Source: Psychrobacter immobilis (GTDB lineage: Bacteria; Pseudomonadota; Gammaproteobacteria; Pseudomonadales; Moraxellaceae). Taken from it: a DNA stretch of 64,000 bases. Shown piece after piece: positions 57,481 through 64,000 of this stretch. Below the pieces are notes generated by a model. That model was not told the origin of the DNA. It did no database searches and saw nothing but the letters and a program-made list of their open reading frames with translations. The position numbers and the translations under genes are program-made. The DNA lies in contig CAJHAA010000008.1 of the NCBI GenBank assembly GCA_904846265.1, positions 62,001 through 126,000 on the forward strand, read 5' to 3'. Position 1 is the stretch's first letter. Each line of letters begins with the position of its first letter.

Positions 57481-57509
57481 AAAAACACGATTGCGCTCGT
57501 GTTTTTTTT
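57481..57509 (+). terminator. terminator after corC
   Basis: AAAAACACGA and TCGTGTTTTTTTT with loop TTGCGC; a T-run of eight. lnt would then need its own promoter or readthrough. Confidence 0.85.
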
Positions 57510-57685
57510 GTGTTTGCTATTGGGTATTTGCTACGCAATGTTACCTATTAATGGGTTGAGACTGGTATCATGGGCGGGTTTAACTTTTAGATACTGTACA
57601 AAACACAATACGGTCTGCTTCAGCTTGGTTTTCATCTGAATGTTGACGCTTAAAATTTTGAAAAATATGGTTTTGGATAACTGCT

Positions 57686-59269
57686 ATGCGCCTGTCTACT
57701 GTTGATTTACAAAAACGCCTGAACCCTGATAAGCCCAAGGGTTTGCCTATAGCGCTGACGGTATTGATTGCGTTGTTGGCAGGTGCGGTGTTTATATTTG
57801 CACTGGCGCCTTATGGCATTTGGCCACTTGCGCTAGTGTCGCCTGCTATTTTATATGCCTTACTGATGCCTGATATGAGTGGCAAGCGTGCGTTTCTTAT
57901 CGGTCAGGCTTATGGTACGGGACTTTGGTGCGTTGGTGCATTTTGGTTATACACCTCTATTCATGTCTATGGCGATACGCCAGCATGGCTTGCGCTGATT
58001 ATGATTGCGCTGATGGGTTTAGGCATGGGGTTATTCCATGGCTTTTTGGCGTTGGTTTTCAACCGTATGGTCGGTCGTCAGCCGTTGTCGTTTGCGGCGC
58101 TATGGATACTCCAAGAGTGGCTGAAAACGTGGCTGTTCACTGGATTTCCGTGGTTGTTTGTCGGTTATGCCTTTACGGAGCAGTATTGGTTATCGTCATT
58201 AGCACCAGTCGCTGGCGTCTTTGCAGTGTCCTTCGTTGCGGTATTATTGGCAGCCAGTTTGGTTGAGCTATTGCGTCGCCGTGGCGGCTATATGATTCCG
58301 TCGATAGCATTGTTGGTAATTAGCAGCGCGTTATGGTTGATTAATCCGCAATGGACAAAACCAAAAGGCACGCCTGATTTGTCCGTGTCCTTAATCCAAG
58401 GTAATATTCCACAAGATTTAAAATGGCTCACCGAATATCAAATAGAAACCCTGAAAATTTATGCAACTCTGACAAGTACTGAGTGGGATCGCGATATCGT
58501 CTTATGGCCAGAATCCTCGATTCCTATGTTTCAAGATGAAGCGATTGGCTTTATCAGTGAAATGGTTAAAATGGCCAAAGAAACAGATACCACGTGGGTA
58601 ACAGGTATTCCTTATCGAGATTTAGAAAACTTTGACCCAAAAACAGATAAATATCCGCCATTTTATAATAGCGTGGTTGCGCTAGGTAGTGATGCTGAGG
58701 GGATGTATAAAAAGCAGCGTCTGGTACCATTTGGTGAATATATCCCCTTCGAAGGCATGTTGGATATCTTGCCAAACCTTGCTGGTAGTCAAGAAATCAT
58801 GAGCTATAGTCGTGGTAGTGACAACCAATCACCGCTGCGTGTACGTGGTCATAATTTGGGCTCAGCAGTCTGTTATGAAGTGGCTTACCCTGATACCACT
58901 CGTAAAAACGCGATTGGCACGGACTTCTTATTGACCATCTCAAACGATGCTTGGTTTGGTACGTCGGCAGGTCCATTGCAACACCTGCAAATGGTGCAGA
59001 TGCGCGCGCTAGAGAATGGGCGTTGGTTTATGCGCGCGACCAATACGGGCGTGACAGCGATCATCGATCATAAAGGTCGTATCGTCGAGCGTGCACCGCA
59101 GTTTGAGCGCACCGTATTGCGCGGTGATGTTCAGGCGCGGGTTGGTAATACACCTTTTATGAGCTTCGGTAATTATCCGATTCTCTTTATCATTACGCTG
59201 TTACTTGTCTTGAGCTACTTTGGTAAGCGTGGGATGCCGCAACCGCGTTTGGGTAAGTCGCTAAAATAA
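57686..59269 (+). CDS. lnt: apolipoprotein N-acyltransferase
   Basis: Adds the third acyl chain to the N-terminal Cys of lipoproteins. The 527-residue protein has an N-terminal membrane part with about six helices, and a periplasmic nitrilase domain with the Glu-Lys-Cys triad: Glu in LWPESSIPMFQ, Lys in MYKKQRLVPFGEYIPFE, Cys in LGSAVCYEVAYP. GTPAGPLQHLQM-like SAGPLQHLQMVQMRALENGR is typical. Length matches E. coli Lnt (512). No strong ribosome site was seen before the ATG. Confidence 0.97.
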   Translation: MRLSTVDLQKRLNPDKPKGLPIALTVLIALLAGAVFIFALAPYGIWPLALVSPAILYALLMPDMSGKRAFLIGQAYGTGLWCVGAFWLYTSIHVYGDTPAWLALIMIALMGLGMGLFHGFLALVFNRMVGRQPLSFAALWILQEWLKTWLFTGFPWLFVGYAFTEQYWLSSLAPVAGVFAVSFVAVLLAASLVELLRRRGGYMIPSIALLVISSALWLINPQWTKPKGTPDLSVSLIQGNIPQDLKWLTEYQIETLKIYATLTSTEWDRDIVLWPESSIPMFQDEAIGFISEMVKMAKETDTTWVTGIPYRDLENFDPKTDKYPPFYNSVVALGSDAEGMYKKQRLVPFGEYIPFEGMLDILPNLAGSQEIMSYSRGSDNQSPLRVRGHNLGSAVCYEVAYPDTTRKNAIGTDFLLTISNDAWFGTSAGPLQHLQMVQMRALENGRWFMRATNTGVTAIIDHKGRIVERAPQFERTVLRGDVQARVGNTPFMSFGNYPILFIITLLLVLSYFGKRGMPQPRLGKSLK

Positions 59270-59449
59270 CTGGCTATTATTACCAGTGATAATGAATCGC
59301 TCGAATGAGTTATGAGAATTAACCACAAAAGCGAGTGGCAAAGTTTGTTGATAATAAATCCTTTAAATACTTAAGGGTTTTAACAAATCGGTACGAATTG
59401 CGATATAATAGACCAATATTTTAAATATTTTGTGCAAGGTGGATAAGGT

Positions 59450-59887
59450 ATGTCAGAACATATTGTCGAAAACAACCCTAAGAAAGAGTTCTTATTTGCT
59501 TTAGGCGGTGTTGCATTATTTTTAGGTATCGTCTTACTTATTGGTATTTCTGGATTTTTGCGTCCAGCAGGCGAGCACATTACTGCCGAGACAACCGAAA
59601 CCTCAGCGGCGGCTGATGAAGCAGAAGCGATTGCTGCTGAAGACACTGCGCCAGCTGAAACAGCACCTGTAGCCGCGGATGCTACAGCGACTGATACTGC
59701 TGCAGATGCAAGCGTCACCCCAGCGACCGATACTGATAGCGCTGTGGTTACCGCAGAAGCTGGTACTGCCACTGCTTCTGGTACAGTTAGTCAAACTGCG
59801 GTTGCAGATGCTGATCTAACGGCTGAGCAAGCAGACGGTGATTTGGAAGCGGGTGATACCACTGATGAAGCGGTAGCCGCACAGTAA
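59450..59887 (+). CDS. membrane-anchored acidic Ala-rich protein of unknown function
   Basis: A 145-residue protein: a short basic/polar N-terminus, one hydrophobic helix (about 15-38, LFALGGVALFLGIVLLIGIS), then about 100 residues of low-complexity Ala/Thr/Glu/Asp sequence with few charged basics, probably disordered. Position of the tail (cytosol or periplasm) is not determinable with confidence; the N-terminal KNNPKKE suggests the tail outside. AAGGTGG precedes the ATG. I recognise no domain. Confidence 0.75.
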   Translation: MSEHIVENNPKKEFLFALGGVALFLGIVLLIGISGFLRPAGEHITAETTETSAAADEAEAIAAEDTAPAETAPVAADATATDTAADASVTPATDTDSAVVTAEAGTATASGTVSQTAVADADLTAEQADGDLEAGDTTDEAVAAQ

Positions 59888-59935
59888 CATACGTAAGTCG
59901 ATGCTACCTTTTTAAAGTATGGCTCGACAAACCGC

Positions 59936-59998
59936 TTCGCTTAAAGTCCAAGTATTTTCGCTTAAAGCCTAAGTGTTTTTGCTTAAAACCTAAGTATT
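59936..59998. repeat. imperfect 21-bp tandem repeat, three copies
   Basis: Units beginning TTCGCTTAAAG at 59936, TTCGCTTAAAG at 59957 and TTTGCTTAAAA at 59978. Copies differ at several positions (for example TCCAAGTATT, CCTAAGTGTT, CCTAAGTATT). It lies in the 3' untranslated region of the acidic-protein gene. Confidence 0.9.
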
Positions 59999-60064
59999 AT
60001 GGCAATATTATTGTAATACCATAAGCACAACAGCGTCGTCATCACTGACATTGATGCTAAAAAT

Positions 60065-60101
60065 AAAAGCCCGCTTTCAGCCAATGATAGCGGGCTTTTT
60101 T
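60065..60101 (+). terminator. intrinsic terminator after the acidic-protein gene
   Basis: AAAAGCCCGCT and AGCGGGCTTTTTT with a 14-base loop. Confidence 0.88.
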
Positions 60102-60347
60102 GTGGGTATTTGTGTAATTATTGACCAATTATTTCTTTACTTGATTATATCCAAGTGAAACAATGATGCGCCTATATGACCGCTTGTCGGGATAATTATA
60201 GTCAAGGAATTTTAGAATCGCTACAAGGCTATCGACCGAAGATAGCACACTGAGTACATCTAGGGCGGGTAACACCGTAGCGGTTTAAAAGTGCTCTGAC
60301 TATATATATTTGGTCGTTAATACAGTGGTCTTTAAAGGAATAAAGTT

Positions 60348-61910
60348 ATGAGTACAGAATCAAAGTCAGAGGTTAGTGCTGCTGAATTGGCAGCACTAGA
60401 TAATGGATTTATGGGGCATCCTAAGCCGCTACGTCCATTGTTTTTCACAGAAATGTGGGAGCGATTCTCTTATTATAGTATCCGTCCACTATTAGTATTA
60501 TTTATGGTAGCGACCGTCGGTAGTGGCGGTTTTGGTTTCGATGAGGTCACAGCTTCTGCTATCTATGGTATTTTTGCTGGTTCGTTATATTTAGCGGCAG
60601 TACCGGGTGGCTGGTTGGCTGATAATTGGCTCGGTCAAGAGCGTGCACTCTGGTGGGGTAGTATTATTATCGCCCTTGGTCATTTGTGTATCGCACTATC
60701 CGCTATGTTTGGGATGACGCTGTTTTTTGTGGGTTTGATGTGTATCGTTCTCGGTTCAGGCTTATTTAAAACCTGTATCTCCGTGATGGTCGGAACGTTG
60801 TACCCCAAAGGCGATGCACGCCGTGATAGCGGCTTTACTCTATTTTATATGGGTATCAATATTGGTGCGCTACTGGCTGCCCTTATCGTTGGCGTATTTA
60901 AAGAAAAAGGTATGTGGCATGTAGGCTTTGGTGTCGGTGGCCTTGGCATGTTAGCTTCACTATTGATTTATCGTTTTTCAGCTAAAAAAACCTTAAATCG
61001 TTATGCTCGTGCCAAAAACATTACACCTGAATGGGAACAAACGACTGGACGTTTCAAAAATGTAGGTCGCTGGGTTGGCGGGTTTCTCGCGCTACTTGCT
61101 GCCATTACTGTCTTAGTGTCGACTGGTATTATGCCATTTAACCCTGAAATGGTTGCTCAGTATATGACTTACCTCATTGCAGCAGTCGTCATACTATACT
61201 TTGCTGTCATGTTTATTTCACCGCGATTGGACAAAACTGACAAGCTACGTTTGTTAATTTGTTTTATCTTAATCATCGGCTCGACGCTATTTTGGTCAAG
61301 CTTTGAGCAGCAGCCAACGTCTTTTAACTTGTTCGCTGATCGCTATACAGACCTGAATGTTTTAGGCTTTGAAGTGCCTAGTATTTGGTTCCAGTCGCTT
61401 AATCCCTTATTTATTTTAATATTAGCACCGATCATCAGCATTGTCTGGGTCAAGCTTGCCAATCGAGGCCTTGAGCCAAATAGTATGGTAAAGTTTGCGC
61501 TTGGTATGTTGTTTGCCGCTGCAGGCTTTGCCTTGATGATATTTGCCTCAAAAAGCATTTTGACTAGCGATGGTGGATTGGCTTCACCTTTATGGTTAGT
61601 GGGTAGTTTATTATTGCTGACCCTTGGTGAGTTGGCGCTCAGTCCTGTTGGTCTGTCTGCAATGACTAAGCTTGCGCCAAAAGGCATGCAAGGTCAGATG
61701 ATGGGGCTTTTCTTTGCTTCTCTCGCTTTAGGTAATTTGGTTGCTGCGTTCTTTGGTGGTCAAGTATCAGCGGATAAGATCGAAGGGTTGCCGGGCTTAT
61801 TTACGATGATGACGATCTTTTTGGTGGTCACAGCCGTTGTGTTATTGGCATTAGCCAAACCGATCAATAATATGCTGCAAAAAAGCGAGCGTGCAGATAC
61901 GCTGAGCTAA
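60348..61910 (+). CDS. POT-family peptide:proton symporter
   Basis: MFS-type oligopeptide transporter (Dtp/PepT group), 520 residues with about 14 hydrophobic segments. The POT signature is present: FFTEMWERFSYYSIRPLL (the ExxER motif, EMWER), then SGLFKTCISVMVGTLYP and FTLFYMGINIGALLAALIVG. The C-terminal half contains LWLVGSLLLLTLGELALSPVGLSAM. AAGGA lies eight bases before the ATG. The aminopeptidase P gene follows, so peptide uptake and breakdown may be functionally linked (inference), although a 400-bp gap separates them. Confidence 0.94.
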   Translation: MSTESKSEVSAAELAALDNGFMGHPKPLRPLFFTEMWERFSYYSIRPLLVLFMVATVGSGGFGFDEVTASAIYGIFAGSLYLAAVPGGWLADNWLGQERALWWGSIIIALGHLCIALSAMFGMTLFFVGLMCIVLGSGLFKTCISVMVGTLYPKGDARRDSGFTLFYMGINIGALLAALIVGVFKEKGMWHVGFGVGGLGMLASLLIYRFSAKKTLNRYARAKNITPEWEQTTGRFKNVGRWVGGFLALLAAITVLVSTGIMPFNPEMVAQYMTYLIAAVVILYFAVMFISPRLDKTDKLRLLICFILIIGSTLFWSSFEQQPTSFNLFADRYTDLNVLGFEVPSIWFQSLNPLFILILAPIISIVWVKLANRGLEPNSMVKFALGMLFAAAGFALMIFASKSILTSDGGLASPLWLVGSLLLLTLGELALSPVGLSAMTKLAPKGMQGQMMGLFFASLALGNLVAAFFGGQVSADKIEGLPGLFTMMTIFLVVTAVVLLALAKPINNMLQKSERADTLS

Positions 61911-62310
61911 TTTAGACACACGGTTAACGTGATTTAGTATCAATAGCAATACCAGCAAAAATGTTAGATGGCGAGACGTGTTACCATGATCGGTAGCACG
62001 TTTTATGGTGACACTTAGTAAGTTATTGCCCCCACGCTATTGAAAGTACGCTTTCCGCCCAAACATCTAATGATACTCTGCTGTAATGCTCCTAAAAATA
62101 GTTAGCCTTATCTATCTGATCATTGACAACACTTTAATTTTTAAGACATTGAGCGTCTTACGCAGGTTGTTTAGATGCTAAGCATTCAGTGAATGATAAA
62201 TAGCAAACGCCTAAAACAGTTTACTCGCTCAAATAAGACGACTATCCATAGTCGCCTCACAATATGATTTTTCCAAATCTTATTTTTTAAAATCAATAAG
62301 GACACCTTTT
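61911..62310. other. intergenic region between the transporter and aminopeptidase genes
   Basis: About 400 bp. A hairpin with arms ACGTGTTACC and GGTAGCACGT (61976-62001) is followed by TTTA and may be a weak terminator. A perfect 7-bp palindrome CGACTAT-CC-ATAGTCG lies at 62239-62254, 57 bp before the next start. No ORF was found. Confidence 0.45.
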
Positions 62311-64000
62311 ATGAATAAACAAAGCATCCACGATCGTATCGACAGCCTACGTCAGGCGTTGGTCGCGCAAGATCTAACCGCGATTATAGTACCGTCTGCT
62401 GATCCGCATTTATCTGAGTATTTGCCAGAGTATTGGCAAGCGCGCTTATGGTTATCAGGATTCACAGGCTCAGTTGGGACGCTCGTTGTTACCGCTGATT
62501 TTTCTGGATTATGGACGGATAGCCGCTATTGGGTACATGCCGCTGACCAATTAGAAGGTACTGGTATTAGCTTAGAGAAGCTTGCACCGGGTCAGCCAAA
62601 TCATATTGATTGGCTCGCCGAGCATTTGGCTGAGGGGGATAGCGTGGCAGTCGACGGCAATGTATTGTCTATCTCTGAGCAAGATAGATTGTTAAATGCC
62701 TTTGATGCCAATGACATTACCTTAATCACTGAGCGTGACGTATTGACAGAAATATGGAGCGATCGTCCAGCGCTACCTACTGCCAGTTTATATCAACACG
62801 ATGCGCAGTTTGTCGCGCAGTCTGCTACCTCAAAACTTGCCGCTGTACGCGCAGGTATGGCTGAGGCAGGTGCAACCCATCACTTGCTTTCAAGCCTAGA
62901 CGATATTGCTTGGTTGACCAATTTACGCGGCGCTGATGTTGACTATAACCCTGTGTTTTTGGCACATATGCTCATTAGCGAAAATGACGCGACATTGTTT
63001 ATTGATAATAATAAAGTCAGTAGCGAGATAGCACAAATCTTAAAAGACAGCGGTATCACCCTTGCTGATTATGACGCTGTGCAAGATGCGTTGGGCACAT
63101 TGACCGCCGATGACTTATTGCTATTAGACCCAAGTAAAGTGGCAGTAGGTACGTTATCTAAAATGGGCGATGGCATAGGTTTTATTGAGCAAATGGCGCC
63201 AAGTACGTTGCTAAAATCGGTTAAATCTGACGCTGATATCGACCATGTGCGTGAAGCCATGCGTCAAGATGGCGCGGCATTAAGTGAGTTTTTTGCCGCA
63301 TTTGAGCAGCGTTTAGCAAACGGTGAGCGTTTAAGCGAGCTGGACGTCGATAGTATGCTCATCGAAGTGCGCAGTCAGCAGCCACATTATGTATCGCCAA
63401 GTTTCCCGACTATCGCAGGCTTTAATGAAAATGGTGCACTGCCACATTATCGCGCAACACCAGAAAAATTCAGCTACCTTGATGTGGTCGAGGGCGAAGG
63501 TGGATTGTTACTGATTGATTCAGGTGCTCAATATCAAAACGGCACGACTGATATCACGCGTGTGGTCGGTATTGGACAGGTAAGCAGCGAACACAAACGT
63601 GACTTTACCACCGTACTCAAAGCCCATATTGCCTTGGCCAAAGCGCATTTCCCTGATGGTATCGCTTCACCACTCATCGATGCGATATGCCGTGCACCAT
63701 TATGGCAGGCACAGATGGACTATGGTCACGGTACTGGTCATGGCGTTGGTTATTTCTTGAACGTCCATGAAGGCCCACAAGTGATTGCTTATAGCGCTAG
63801 CATGCCGAAAGAGCGTGCGATGAAAGAGGGCATGATCTCAAGTAATGAGCCAGGTCTATACCGTGAAGGCAAATACGGTATCCGTATCGAAAACTTGATG
63901 GTTAATAAACGCGTTGCTCAACCAGTAGAGACGGAATTTGGCGACTTTCTTAATTTTGAGACCGTCACTTATTGCCCAATTGATACTCGTTTAATTGAGT
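62311..64000 (+). CDS. Xaa-Pro aminopeptidase (M24B family), 3' end cut by the window
   Basis: Removes an N-terminal residue linked to proline. The frame is open from the ATG at 62311 to the window end (563 codons and one base). It begins MNKQSIHDRIDSLRQALVAQ, with AAGGA eight bases upstream. The M24 metal-ligand motifs are: LLIDSGAQYQNGTTDITR (two Asp), GHGTGHGVGYFLNVHEGP (His), ISSNEPGLYREG (Glu) and NFETVTYCPID (Glu). The N-terminal creatinase-type domain fits the long eukaryote-like P1/P2 form of about 600 residues, so only a short C-terminus is missing. Confidence 0.95.
   Translation, partial: MNKQSIHDRIDSLRQALVAQDLTAIIVPSADPHLSEYLPEYWQARLWLSGFTGSVGTLVVTADFSGLWTDSRYWVHAADQLEGTGISLEKLAPGQPNHIDWLAEHLAEGDSVAVDGNVLSISEQDRLLNAFDANDITLITERDVLTEIWSDRPALPTASLYQHDAQFVAQSATSKLAAVRAGMAEAGATHHLLSSLDDIAWLTNLRGADVDYNPVFLAHMLISENDATLFIDNNKVSSEIAQILKDSGITLADYDAVQDALGTLTADDLLLLDPSKVAVGTLSKMGDGIGFIEQMAPSTLLKSVKSDADIDHVREAMRQDGAALSEFFAAFEQRLANGERLSELDVDSMLIEVRSQQPHYVSPSFPTIAGFNENGALPHYRATPEKFSYLDVVEGEGGLLLIDSGAQYQNGTTDITRVVGIGQVSSEHKRDFTTVLKAHIALAKAHFPDGIASPLIDAICRAPLWQAQMDYGHGTGHGVGYFLNVHEGPQVIAYSASMPKERAMKEGMISSNEPGLYREGKYGIRIENLMVNKRVAQPVETEFGDFLNFETVTYCPIDTRLIE

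Larger units (their letters stand above)
59888..60347. other. intergenic region before the POT transporter
   Basis: About 460 bp. It holds the tandem repeat at 59936-59998 and the terminator at 60065-60101. The right part is the POT promoter region, with no clear pair of boxes. Confidence 0.45.

Overview
The window is ordinary chromosomal DNA of a gammaproteobacterium of the Moraxellaceae, most likely Psychrobacter. This is an inference from protein resemblance, moderate GC with AT-rich spacers, and gene order (rpmI-rplT-pheS-pheT-ihfA, hisIE-tatABC, lgt-thyA-folA, corC-lnt); no database was searched. Coding density is high. I saw no rRNA, tRNA, CRISPR array, prophage or intact insertion sequence. 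Two genes are cut by the window edges: trmD on the left and a Xaa-Pro aminopeptidase on the right.

Layout. 0-6.2 kb: trmD-rplS, a DUF4442 protein, a DUF3360 membrane transporter and uvrC. 6.2-6.7 kb: an unlisted 43-residue Cys-containing protein gene faces an apparent small-RNA gene, with a Fur-box-like sequence between them. 6.7-9.2 kb: folA, thyA and lgt. 9.4-18 kb: a DUF4139 exported protein, a TANGO2/NRDE protein, a zinc alcohol dehydrogenase, rppH, OsmC, MAPEG, a DusC-type enzyme and an FBH1/UvrD-like helicase. 18-21.3 kb: tatC-tatB-tatA and a fused hisIE whose two domains are joined by a poly-(Ser-His) linker encoded by 14 hexamer repeats. 21.3-22.3 kb: a thioesterase bordered by terminal-repeat-like sequences and a 175-bp MITE. 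22.4-27.6 kb: rpmI-rplT-pheS-pheT-ihfA without infC. 27.8-33 kb: two small lipoproteins, a YpfJ-type metallopeptidase, rho with a long leader, and trxA.

33-46 kb: an RluA-type pseudouridine synthase, a class B flavin monooxygenase, a D-2-hydroxyacid dehydrogenase, a two-component pair (Cache-like histidine kinase plus a response regulator with two receiver domains), rapA, tesB and mutY. 46-64 kb: a GlcG/HbpS-like exported protein, the GTPase YlqF/RbgA, a 1019-residue DUF2339 membrane protein, an unknown four-helix membrane protein, an SDR, a dienelactone hydrolase, a YcgN protein, a DUF4105 (Lnb-like) protein divergent from corC-lnt, an acidic membrane-anchored protein, a POT peptide transporter and the start of an aminopeptidase P.

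Functional themes are translation and tRNA modification, envelope lipoprotein maturation (lgt, lnt and a DUF4105 protein), Tat export, DNA repair (uvrC, mutY, helicase), transcription control (rho, rapA) and peptide use (POT transporter plus aminopeptidase). The genes are mostly housekeeping. The most unusual signals are intergenic or compositional: the candidate Fur-controlled sRNA with its divergent microprotein, the hexamer-encoded Ser-His linker in HisIE, MITE-type termini around the thioesterase and after rapA, and structured leaders or 3' regions near rplS, rho and the small lipoprotein. None is shown to be a new system; they are the places to look.
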